Source of the DNA: Chimonanthus salicifolius | Taxonomy: Eukaryota > Streptophyta > Magnoliopsida > Laurales > Calycanthaceae | NCBI GenBank assembly: GCA_013350335.1 | Contig: CM023536.1 | Coordinates: 12,963,520 to 13,027,519 of the forward strand | Reading direction: 5' to 3' | DNA: 64,000 bases | In this document: one piece after another, positions 36,240 through 49,200 of the stretch | Numbering within the stretch: the stretch's first letter is position 1 | Layout of the letters: each line of letters opens with the position of its first letter | The notes under the pieces: model-generated | Databases searched by the model: none | What the model was told of the DNA's origin: nothing | What the model saw: the letters and a program-made list of their open reading frames with translations, nothing else | Translations under genes and position numbers: made by a program

Positions 36240-37205
36240 CGGTATCGTCATTTTTTTTGGATAACATAGGTATCTTCAACTCTACGTTGGTATGCACTCC
36301 TTCTCTTTCATTTTTTTTAAACAAATTTGTCCAAAAAATATATAAAAATAGAGAAAAAAGGAAAACCAAGTGTAAGCATATTTTGATTAAAAACAGTCTT
36401 CTTTTTTATAAAGTATTAGACCTTTAAGCTGAAATGTTAATATGAATAAAGTATGTTGTAAATAATTGAAAATTGTCTAAAAATGTTACAAAATGAAAAA
36501 TCAATATAAGGAAACAACTAATATGAAATTTATACTCTCTAGTATCTCATACTGATATGTCTCTTCTTTTACAATTAATGAATTTTTTTCGTAAAAATTC
36601 ATAATTTTATGAAATATTGAAAAATTAGAAAAATTACCAAAAACTCTACAAAATATATCAATTACATTGAAGGCTCTACATTTAATTCTATGAACATTTG
36701 TATATCATTTCATTGATTTTATTCCACAAGAAAATAAAATTGGAAATCATCTTAAGAAATCTGAATTTCATAATTTTTAAAAAAAAAATGGAAAATCATA
36801 CAAACACCCTACAAACTGTATCAATCGCATAAAGGCATAACTATTCAATTCCATGGACACTCAATATCATTTCATTAAATTATTTTCACAAAAAATTCCC
36901 AAAATCAAACTTATCTTAGAGCAGAAATTCAAAAAAGACTTAATGAAAATAACTCAAAATGAACAATCTAAAGGCCAAAAAAAAAAAGTTTGAATGGGCA
37001 AATACATTTCACACTTGAAGAACTTACTTTTAAACTTTTAAAAAATTACCCAATGCAAGTAGTTGAAATGACAATTCTTTTAACAAATTACAAAAACTCT
37101 TGTGAAAAGGCCGATATGATACAATGGTCAGTATCAGTCAAATATATCAACATACATATGTATCGGCTGATACGATATGTATCGGCTGATACGATATACC
37201 ACTGA
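36240..37205. mobile_element. Long ATCGG-family element (uninterrupted)
   Basis: Starts near tatatcggtatcgtc and ends in duplicated tatgtatcggctgatacga words. The internal AT-rich body matches the split copy at 13460-15710. No transposase frame; exact ends and TSD not defined. Confidence 0.5.
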
Positions 37206-39871
37206 TTTAAGTTGGACCCATTGGACCATCCACACCTATAAAGTGTGGACTAAAACCCACATTTATGCAAGTTTTGATGTTGGGACATAGAGTGTAGGAA
37301 AGTTTCACAAAAATTAGTATGAACTTTCAATTACCAACATTAGATGAGTTTAAAGTTGTTTACTTTTTAATCCTTTCAAAAAAAATTCAATTCAAAGACT
37401 TATAATTGAAAGTTCACACCAAGACTCATGGGCCGGTACTAGTAATCTTCAGTCATTTGTGATTCTGGCTCATTTTCTCTCGACCAAATTTTAATAAAAT
37501 AGAAGAGCCAAATTGGGAATTTCATCTTCCAATTGATCTTCTATGATGTCCTCATAAATTCTCCTTTTTTTTCTTGAATCATAAATGCAAATCACAACAA
37601 TTCGATGTATGAATGAGTAAAATTTATTTATTAGGTTATTCTGAACAATCTTTTAAATTAAGATAGAGTAGTAAGATAAGTATTTAAAAAAAAAAATCAC
37701 TTTTTATATAAAATGACAAAGCTTTTGTAACTCAAACGTCCATAAATTAAATGAGACCCTTCTGCATATTCATATGAGATTTCTGAAAAAACGAAAGAAA
37801 GAAAGAAAGAAAAGACAGGCTTGAATATTTTGTTTGTTTCTTATGTGATATAAATGATTCATTCATTGCAGGCTTTTGTTTGTGTCTATGCAATTATCAC
37901 TTTGTTGTGTTGCTATTGTTGTCATCAGTAGCATTGAAATAGAAAAATCTTACTACATTTATATTGAATCAGGTCATATATTCTTTGAGTCATCATGTTA
38001 GATAAAAAATACATCATATTTGTAAAAATATCACAAAAATTTATAATATTTCTATTTTAAAAGTACTTGTCTTCCATTGTTAAAAATTAAAAAAGAAAAA
38101 GAAAAAGAAAAAACTTCACCGATTCATTATCCGCATGCTCCAGTATATATCATATGATCATGCTAGATTAAGTGAAAAGGTTTATAATTGGATATATGGT
38201 CTAAGCGGATAGACTCCTTTTAGATAATCTTAATAGAATTTAGATACCTTCATTTTAAGGTACGTTTGTAAACAGTATTTTTCATGAAAATAAAGAATAA
38301 CTTTTATATTGAAATTATTTCCTTTGCTTCTTGATAACTTCTTTTATGAAAAATGATTTTTGACTTGGTTAATTTTTATAAAAACTATGAAAAACAAATT
38401 CATAAGAGGTTAGATAACAATTTCCATGACTTAAAGATGTAAAGACTTCTACCATCATAAACTAACCATAACCTAATCTGAACCAGGATCCAAGATCCAA
38501 CCCGATTACAACCTAGGACTCAATCTAATATCCATGACCCAATTGACCTATTGACCCAACCCATTACCCAATTCAAGACCCAAACAACCCAATCCATGAG
38601 CCATAGTCAGCCAAATCTAACATGTGATATGATCTATGACATGCCATGATTCAACCCAACCAAACATAGTATTTATGATCTATACATTGACCCATGACCC
38701 AACTCATATCCCATGTCTAAACAAACCTTGACCCATAAGCCAACCTAACCTAACCTCGGATAAGAACTTTTGGATTAGATTGAGACAGGTAAGGCCAAAG
38801 CCTCCCAATTGCATCTAATTATATAACATTACCTTTTTTAAATAAAACTTAGATTGAATTAACTAATATAATGTCTAATTAATTGTTTTTACAAGTTGTC
38901 TTCATTATTGTTGTTGTTGTCATTATTATTATTTTAATTGTTATCATCATTATTATCTACTCAAGTGCAATCAACTGAAAATAGAGATAAAATGCTGAAA
39001 CCTACAGTTGACTGCTAAATAATGCAGTTGACTATTGAATATTAAGATAAAATGTTGAATACGAAAGTTAAATGTGAATGGGTAAATTTGAAGGTCAATT
39101 TTCACCCTTGTTTGTAGGAGGTCTTGGGATCAAGCCCCCTCAATACAAAAGGGCCACTCCTCTTAGTTCTGTACTCAGCGTGTGCGAATTAAGAGGTTTA
39201 CATGTACCTCAATGATTATTCAAGTGAAACGCTTGGATACAGAAAAAAATGTTGAATGTGAAATACTTCACATTTCTGAGTGTCAATGTCTGATTGGTCT
39301 GTGAAAACCTTTCTGCCGGATCCTTTGTTTGTGCTTTCCAACCAATTTCCATCCAACTCAGCCGGTTCAACTTGACTTGATTCAAACTCAAGTCTCTACC
39401 GAGACAACTCGAAATGTAATGGCACTTCAATTTTAGGGGCAAATGCCACACATATTATACGAAATGTAATGCATGAAATGACACACACAAAATACAGCTG
39501 AGGACCCCATTACTCAAAAGTGTAAAAGAATCCATTCAAAGATCTAAATGGATCTCATGAACAAAGGCAGAACTATAGCCTTTTAAACTCCCATGTCCTT
39601 CAAACTCTGCAGACTACAGTGTCAGATAACAGAACATGCAACTAACATCTGGAACCAATCTTCAATAACCATGGTTGGAAGTATACAAACGCATCTATGT
39701 AATCTCGTGAGCCTTTTTCTTATTAAAGGTCTCTTCCGTACTAGCAGATTTGAAGGTTATTAACAATTACAAACAGAGATAAAGTGGAGAAGTTCAATAA
39801 CATACCATAACTCTAGCTGGCTGGCGAAGGTAGATACCATGCTGGAGTAGCTTCCTGTCATTCCAAGAAGC
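37206..39871. other. Intergenic between the repeats and the DUF538 3' end
   Basis: No gene. Contents: a (GAAA)n run at about 37794-37818, a stretch of gacccaa/cccatgac words at 38470-38770, ttg/att triplet runs near 38900-38955, and a probable family S3 SINE at about 39080-39215 (gaggtcttgggatcaagcccc in two overlapping blocks, then gtgtgcgaattaagagg). Confidence 0.45.
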
Positions 39872-40242
39872 TTAAAATTTATCAATGCCCACACCATCTC
39901 TAAGAACCTCATATGCATCCCTCCTCCTGGTTTTCTTCATCCCAGCTGTGAAATGGATCTTCGATCCTTCAGTCGAGATACACGTCACTTTCACCCACAT
40001 CATCACCTTTGTCTTCATCCCCTCGATGTCAGTTAGCTTACCCTTCTCTAAATACCCGGTCACAGTTGTGGCAAAACGCAAGACAGATGAATCCTTGTAA
40101 CCAACTTCACAGATGGAGGGTATAAATACAGTTATTTTCTTTGTCTCTTCATTGAACTCATAGTTGGTGGCATCGCGTGGAAAGATGCCTACTGCCAAAT
40201 CATACTCACGCAATAGTTCTGGTAGTGGCTTCTGCATTTTTC
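39872..40242 (-). CDS. DUF538 gene exon 3
   Basis: Starts after acceptor ctgcag with GA-AAA-ATG, giving GKMQKPLPELL, and runs to TAA. It holds the whole conserved DUF538 domain. The ATG at 40237 is internal, not the start. Confidence 0.93.
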
Positions 40243-43200
40243 CTGCAGAAATTTGATAATTTTTTTAAGAGATCCAGAAATCTGAAATTCATTGAACAAC
40301 GAAGGAAAAACAACTGTAGTAAAGATTCCTTTTGGTTCATTTAAACTAAAAATATAAATAACAATAAGCAGATCAGATTAACTAAAAATAAGATCAATGA
40401 AGAATAAAACAGTCACGATGGCCCCATCTTCCTACCCATTCCTCCCCCAAAGTTTCTTCTCCACATTGTTAAGATATACCACAATGACAAGCAGTTAGGA
40501 GATGTATAATGGGAACAACTTCAGGTTCAGTTTGTTTCTGTCATTTCCTCCACAAACTATTATCAATATGAAATTATTGGATCATTGGCAATAGCATCCT
40601 ACCTAACAGCATATATTCGAGCGAGCGTTGCTCCAAGAGAAAAGGGAGCAAAATAGCAATCATTATATTTCAATCCTAAACCTTGTTCTTCCTACCGCAC
40701 AACTTTCTGCCGTCCTTGCCTGACCCTTCTCGATCAAGAATTCAAAAAGAAAAGAAAAAGAAAGAAATTTCAGCCCATCGACTGGGTCAATCCTGAGCTG
40801 GAAGAAGCTTTGTCTCAAAGTAGCAAGTACTGGAAAAGATCTAGGCTAGGAGATAAAGATGTTGAGGAAGAAGAATTTCCTTCAGCTGGCCTTGGTTCTC
40901 TTATCTCAAACCTATTTCTTCAGGACCTTTCTAGCTCTCGGAGAGATTTTCAAGTTTATCTGTGGTTGGGTTATGTTAGTAGGTGGGCTGGCCAGCTTGT
41001 GGATGAAACTGGAATTCTAGCTCTGACTTTTCAGCTTCCGCTTTGTTTTTTCGACAGTGTATTCCGTCTTCTGATGGATACCAGTCATTTTGATCATCTG
41101 TGGATGTTGCATTGGGGGACTCTCTCAATCGACTCAAGAGGCGAGAGAGAAAATCTGGTAAGGAATCAGAGTCTTTCCAAAGAAGGGTGGCTTCAGTCAA
41201 TCTATTTTGAGTCTCCTAACGATGTCTACAATTTGGGTATCAAGGATTCTGTTGCTCACCAAATATCTGATATCGATTCCTTGAAGTCTCTAAAGGACAG
41301 GGGCTATTCGGAGGTAGATAGCAAAGAAATTTTAAAGATAAGGAAAGCCTTGGGTATTAACTTTGACAGTGAGGCCAAAACAGTCCTAGACTTTCATGAG
41401 GCGGAAAATTTAGACAATTGGGCTACAGTTAATTCCAGTCGGAAAAGAGTTGCTAGTCCCATTTTCCCTTCTCAGCAAGTAAGATTAAGAAAGAGATTGG
41501 GGGTTCGATTACGTTCCAAATGAGGGTTCCTTTCATGGCTATTATGGGTTCTTGGGTGCCCGATCTGGGAGAGGGTCGGGTTCTCTTTTGCCTGGTTTTT
41601 ATAGAGACTTGGTTTAAGATGTGGCTCTTTCTTTTTCCTTTGTTTGGCTTCTCCAGGTCTTCTTCTCTTTGACCTTGGTTAGCCTTTTATTGTTTTATCT
41701 TTTCTTCTAATTAAAAAAAAATCGTTACCGCTCAAAAAAAAATGTTCAAACTGATACTAAAATTCACCCTAACAATTTAACATAGTTTACATAGCTCATA
41801 ATCATCCAGTCTACAAAGAATAGATAAATCACTTGCATGAAATCAATTAAAATATAAATATATTTGAAATTCAGTGAATGATGAAATTCTTCCCATTAGA
41901 CTACCTTAAATACATCTGGTGATGCAGCCATGCAAGAAATGTATATTGATATCAGTATGATTTGAAACAAGTTTGACCGGGATAGAGTTATTGTAGTCAT
42001 GCAACTTCTAAGAGGACCAGTTACTGTTGTATATTGTAGAAGGATCGTATCATACATGTTTGAAGCTGTTTGAGCTCTGAACATTGTGGTTGCAGAGTTG
42101 AGTCACAACATGCTACATGTTGGAAACTGTTTGTAGTCTGACCATTGTGGTTGCAGGTTTTGAGTCACACGCACACACATGCTTACATTCACCCACACCC
42201 ATGTAGACATACAGACACACAAAAATGCACATACACACATACCTAGCGGTTTCAGGTACAAGTCACACGTGAGGCAAACACCCCTTGTAGTTGCATGTTT
42301 GTGTCACAGCGAACACAACAGACACCCACACATAAACATCCCTTGTGCTAGGACACACAGACACCTAGACTAAGACCCACACCCACCCCCTGTAGCTGTA
42401 AGTTTGGGTCACAGCTCACACCCTGGTTGCAGGTTTAAGTCACAGCTCAAACACTCGAACCCCCAGGGCCACAAGTCCAAAACCACACCCACCCACCTTG
42501 TGGTTGCAGGTTCAAGTCACATGTATATCTAAATACATGCATACATCAACATTTTAAGAGAGAAATGTTATTTGTTGGGAAAGACGAGGCACAAAACATT
42601 TAAGACAACCAACTATAGTAATTTCCACCAATGTGTCTGTGTGTGCACGTGTGAATGCATCAGAGAGAGAGAGAGAGAACAAAATTGTGCCATACATGAG
42701 GAGAATTTGGAGAGTTGCATGCAGAGTTTTAGATACCATGATGACAATGATTCTTGTCCCAAATCACAAGAAAATCAATGCAGGCAGCATGTAAACAGGA
42801 TAGAAATTACTAAACGTGTCATTATGTTTGGAATACATCTTAAAATATAATGTATGGTAAATTGTTTAAATTCAATGCATGTAACTCTCCTATGATATAC
42901 ATGTTTTAAAGGATACAATTTGTCCAAAAAATTGTATATGATGGGAAGTAATATGTTCCATTATCATCATCACCAAAGTCGTAATCCCATCTATTTTGTG
43001 TCGGCTTTTTGAGTTCGACTTCTCTATTTGACCCTTTTATAAACTAAATGGTTTGTCACTCTACTATCTATTAAGTCTTTCTTTTATCTCCTCTCCAACT
43101 TTTTATTGGTCTACCCCTCCTCCTAGTACTTGCATCTTGTAGCTTCTCAACTCTATGAACTGGACCTATCTCGGGTTGGAAGCAATATGTTCCATAAGCT

Positions 43201-46200
43201 ACCTAAAATGTGTACCATCGATATATAAGGAAAATTCCTAATCCAGGAGGCTCTTCAGTGTACACCACGGGACTGAGGACTGAAAAATGTATACGGAGTA
43301 GTTTCAGTCAACTGAAACATGACTTCGTGTCTGTATGTGTCTGTAAGTACAGACAGTTTTCTATACACATTTCAGTTGAATGAACTTGAGAGTCAGTCAA
43401 ATGATTTTGTCCCAGTTGATTCAGAAGTTTTCTGATTTGACATTCAGTCGACTGATTTGGATTCTGGTAAAACCAGAGAGAGACCCATCTGACATAGCTT
43501 CAGTCGACTGAACTCCTTGTTTCAGCTGACTGAATTTCCCTGCAATTAAGCCGTTGGAATTTTCTTTTGAGATTCAGTCGACTGAACTGAGTCTTTCAGT
43601 CGACTGAAATCCAGGCTGACACACGAAATGTATCAGTTCCTGGCAGTTTTTCTTTCGTTTTTCCATGTATTTGTGCGGTTCCTAGCAGTTGGAACGCGGC
43701 AACGAGTCTGTACATGAAAGTTCTTTGAATAGAAAAGAAAAAAACTAAAAAGAGGAAGGATTTTCTTCCCAAATCTCGATCTCTCTTGAATCTCTCACTC
43801 ACCAACTCTCACACTTGCATTTACGGGTCAATTCCACACACACACTCTCTCTCTCCATCGCACATCTACTACAAGTTGGTGATGCTACAAGTCCAACGTC
43901 CTCTGTTTCTGTCTCTGTCTCTCTCTCTCTCTTCTTTTCCCATTTGCGTTCTCTCTGTTGTCCATTTGTTGGGTGTTGGTGTCTTTTCTTATTGCCAGTT
44001 GCGCTCTCTCTCTCTCTCTCTCTCTCTCTAGCTGTTCATGGGCCTGAACCCAGCCCAAACCCATCACAAATGAATGGGATTAAACATACATAATAGCTCA
44101 TGGGTTGAGCTTGGGCTCATTTTTTAGCCCAACTAACTTACAAGCACGCTTGAGCTAATATAGTAAGCTTGTCAAGCTTTTCAACTCATTTAGCCATTTG
44201 GGTGTGTGCATGTACACCTAGTCCATTATCCTTTTTCTTAAAAATTTGTGAAATCCATTAAAAAACTACTGCTTAGGTTAATGTTGGACTCGATGAATTA
44301 CAGGTGAACCAAAATTCAGCTGAAAAAAAATTAATTTCTACCAACTTTATCTTAGTGGTAAAAATCACCAAGTATTATGGCTAGAAATTAAATTTTTATC
44401 ACCTTCTTAACCTTCAATTTTTTATGGTTTTGAAAATCATGGCCTGATTGATCCAATAAAGATGATTTTAGGTGGACCACAAATTCAAGCTTAGATATTT
44501 CCAATGGACCTACCACCATCACCATAGGCAAGTTGCATATAGTGGGTTGGAACTTGGAAAGGTCTTGGCTTCTATATGGTAACTATAAAATTTCATCTTA
44601 ATTGGATAAGTGAAATCACATCTTTTAAGGCCCTTAAAATTTCAACTTTATTGAATGATGGAAATTCATCAAATTAGATCAATTAGCCTTAAAAGACAGA
44701 TTTGTGTTAAAGTTGGTAGGGATGCAATTCACAAGGGATTGATGACTGTGTGTGTGTTTGGGGGGGAGAGCGATACATTGGATCTGTTGTAGGCCCCACA
44801 AATCAAAGTTTGAATGAAGGTCTCATGAGAACTGGTCTTGGGGAAAGTTTTACTATTATTATTCATCATCAGCCAATAAGTTATTATTTAAAGAAATTTT
44901 CACTTGCGCGAGGTTGCACATACACAACACTGCACATAGGACCCACCTAGGTGAGGTCCATGGGATGAGGTGGGGTCCATTTGATTTCTGGATGAAACAT
45001 CTCATAAAAAATCAAGTCCACTGATTTTGAAAAGCCATGATTTTAAATGGTCCAAAAAACAATGGTAAAAAAAGGATAGTTTTGCATGAATCGTAGTGGT
45101 AGGCACACCTAAGGCTCAACAAAGTGGATCCACACATAAATAAGGATAGGCGAGATGTAGACACACTTTAATGAAAATACGTGCACATTAGTGCGCCTTG
45201 ATGAATCATGCACTTTCCTTTCCCTTATTTAGGGCCTCTGCCAAGGGGAAACCCCAAATATCCATGTCGGAGCCAATTATTCAAAGATTTGACAAGTCGT
45301 TAATATCCTGGGGAAAAAATCAATCTATCTTTTGGTAGTCAAATCATGCTCATTAAATCAACACATAATAATCTTTCTACTGTATTACCTATCACCATTC
45401 ACATCCCCAATGGAAGTAGCTAGCATAGTTGAATAGATCCACAGAGACTTCCTATGGGATGTAGCAAGTGATAAAGAAGGGCAGAGAAAAAAACAGATAA
45501 TTTGGAGAAATGGAAATGGAAAGAGGTTAACCTTCCTGTGCAAAATGGGGGATTGGGTTCAGGCAATATAGTCGAAAGAAATTTTTCTCTTTTGGTTAGA
45601 ATTTAATGGAGATATGGAAAAAAATGGCAGCGTTGCATAGAAAGGGCATAAAACAGAAGTAGAGAGAAAAAGATAGGGGATGAGTTCTGAGGTTATCTCC
45701 AAAAAGGGGGTGGGAAGGTTTAGATGAAGGGGAACTCAAATTTAGATAGGCATTTCAAATTTTGAGGCAAGGATTCATGTAGTTAGTGAGAAAAGTGAAG
45801 GAATGAGATTGATAGTAGGAGACAGTTCGAAGGATTAGTTTTTGGAAGAACACCTAGATGGGAAAACAACCACTGAAGATCACCTTTCACAGATTGTAAT
45901 CCATTTCTAAGAGAAGAATGATATTATTAAGGAGTTTGTCATGGTTGAAAAGAATCTATATTTTTTCACAAAAAATCAAATAGAACATGAAATTCCTCAA
46001 TTACAAGAATCACTAAGGGTTATTGATAGTAAGACCCAAGTGAGAGAAATAATATGGAGCAAGGAATCAAGTGGGGTATTTTCATGTAAATCTATTAGGG
46101 CTGAAATCGGGCCGGGCCGGGTCTGGTCGGGTTTTTTACCATCTAGGCCCGAGTTACTAATATATGGAACCCAACCTGAGCCGATTCAAACTTTTGACCA

Positions 46201-49200
46201 GGACATCTTGACCCGAGCCGACCCGAATTATAACCCGACTCAACCCGAAACCCAACCCAACCCGCAGTTTGAACCTACTTTAGCCTACTTTTTACCTGGT
46301 CGGGTTGGGTCGGGTTAAGTTAAAAATCTCTCAACCCGACCCAACCCGAATTCAATGCGGGTTTCTAACTTCTCAACCCAGCCCAACCCGCTGACCCGAC
46401 TTTCATAACCCGACCCGTATGATTTTCGAGTCGGGTCATGCTGGTTCGGGCCAAAACCCAACCTGAGTTTCACCCCTAAAATCTATCTACTCTTTAATCA
46501 AACCTTCTTTCTCTCCCCATTTCCCTTGTAAAGCCATTTGGAAGCTTGAGGCTCCATCTAAAGTCAAAAGGGTTTTTTGGGGGGGGACAAAATACGTCAA
46601 TAAAATCCTCAACCAAACAACCTGAAATCTAGAAAGTTCTCTCTTCATAGCATTTGTTTCTTGCTTTGGTATAACGAGGAATCAAACCTTTTCTAACCCC
46701 ATTGCATTTTTATGTTCCCAGGTGGTCTTTTTCCTATCATTGTTCTCAGCTCATCGGGTTTTGTTCGTTTCACTAGATTGTCACAGTAGGTTGGAGTTTG
46801 GGGCCTTTCCAGTGAAAGCCAAATCTCCATGGGAACTTGTACATTTGGCAATTGCATGGATTGCCTAGGCAAAGCAGAACAAATGAATGTTCGAGAAAAG
46901 TGTCCACAAAAGCCTTTGTTATTCAAGAACGTAAACTGAACATTATTCAGTAGCCTTTGTTGGCAATTGACTACGCAGCTTTTTCGAGGATCAATTGATA
47001 AGAATCAGTTTTCTTCATCCTGATATTTTCTTTATCATGTTTGTACATTCCTGCTTCTCTCTTATCAAAAATATTTGTTGTCATCTCTAAGAGAGAGAAC
47101 ATTCCCACCTAGAGTACATTTTGGAGGTTGTTCAGCTAAGGTGATGAGACTGCAATTAGGCCAATGGTCTAGAATGATAACCTATGTTGTCCTACATTAA
47201 ATGGTATGGACTGATTTTACTTCCACTCTGAAAAATCCAAAGGAACATAAAATGCTCCTATCATGTGTTTGAAATTCCAAATTTCATATGACCCACCAGT
47301 CAATGAATCAAATTCACTTTTTTTAAGATACAAGATGAAATTGTCATTAAAGAAAAGGCGTCTACAAGTATGAAATGGCAAAAGACAGCTAAACCCATTC
47401 CATGTTACAACCACCACTCCACTCAATACGAGGATAGATAGATCTACCAGTACATGCATTCCACCCGTAACTTTCAATCCAATGAATGATGCAATGACCA
47501 ATCCGTGTCTTTTTGTTCCTTGTGTTCCCAAAATACAACAATACAATAGCTTAACCAAACCTAGTGGACCGAAACATCCAATTGAACAAGATAAAGCCTC
47601 AACTTCCCTAAAGATTGGCAACGACCTCCATGGTACTCTCCCCCTCCCTTCAGCCCATTAGAAAGCATTTGATGAGTCACTTTCAATGATAAGCGTACTG
47701 CTAAAACATCCACCTTGTTAGATTTTTTCAACCCCACCAGGCCAAAAAAGAAAGATCTAACCTCTTGCATGTCGAGCAAAACCCAGCTATACCTGCTAGC
47801 CCAGTTTATTGTCTACCTGCACACACATACATTTAACTAGTAGAAAAATGATATTTTTCCACTTCTTGCACTCTTCTCATGCAAGTATCCAGTCCATGTC
47901 CAAATCCAAGAAAGACAGACCATGAAAGTCTTCTTCTCCTCTCACCCATCTAACCACAACCACCTTGGACATTTCAAATACATCATGTACCAAATTATCC
48001 TTTCCTTTGAAGATCCTCCCATTCATCTTCTTCCAATTTGACCACAAAATTGCCTTTGGAATCTTTCCATCACACTGGAAGGACTCCAATACTTTTCACT
48101 TTTCAGTAAGCACCATTGTCAATATGAGATTTATAAGGTCTGAAATGCTGAATTTCATCCATTTCAAAAGAAAATAGCTACAACTTCACCATTATTAGAG
48201 GTATCAATTGGCTTAAGTAGTTCATTGCTAGCAGTCAACAAAAGGACAACTAATATCTATGAGACAACAGGACATGAATGTCTATATGGACCATCATTAC
48301 TGGACCATGTCCTAATATCTATCCTCTTGTCTCATCCCAGCTATCCAATTGTCGGTTGCAAGAAAACAACTTCAAACAATGCTCAACCTTTAGCGAAAAA
48401 TGAGACTGATAAAATTACCAAGATCAATCATACCTTTTATTTCTAGGACTTTTTCAAAATTTTCTCTTATTATTAAAGCATCTCATAAAAACTTAGCCTT
48501 GACGAGACCACTTTTTTCATAAAAGCCACCACTTAAAGAAAGACTAAAGGACTTCCCCAAATTTCAGAAAAGATGAGTGTTGGAATTTTGTTAGTCATAG
48601 CGATGGATTGGAGAGAGAGAGAGAGAGAGAGATGTTGGTGCTACATATTATTTATTTGCAAGCATGCATGTGCTCACTCACATGTATTTTGATGCTGAAA
48701 ATTGCTATGTATTTGTATTGTTGAATATGATAGGGGAAGTTCCCAACTTTTTGTTGACTTGAAATTGTATATACTCTTGTACAGTATAAGAAATGAAATT
48801 AGGAACCAATTCCACAATCTTGACTGCTTCCTGACTAGGATTCAGTTCTAGCTGGGTCAGCACACTTTTACTACTCTGCCAATAGTGCAACCGACACTAC
48901 TTCAATCAGAGTTCTATACTTTTTAATGTTAATAAATTCAGTTCTATACTTTTTAATGTTAATAAATTCAGTTCTACACTTTTTAATGTTAATAAATTTC
49001 GGTAGATGAGCAAAAATTAAATAGGATAAGGATCTTAGAAGTGGATGATGAATACATTCTGTAAGTAGCAAAACAGGACTTTCTTGAGAACAAGTCAAAA
49101 GGCAGCTCATTCAATTAGTAAGGCAAAAATAGAAAGGCAGCAATAATTGTCACATATTTCATTTCTTATTTTTCCTCTTGTTATATAAAATATAGACTGG

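Noticed and set aside
44031..44170. Fifth GGGC-family MITE
   Set aside because: Similar words but no defined termini or 8-bp TSD.
45941..46318. 125-codon plus-strand frame
   Set aside because: A chimera of LINE ORF2 remnant and MITE sequence, not a gene.
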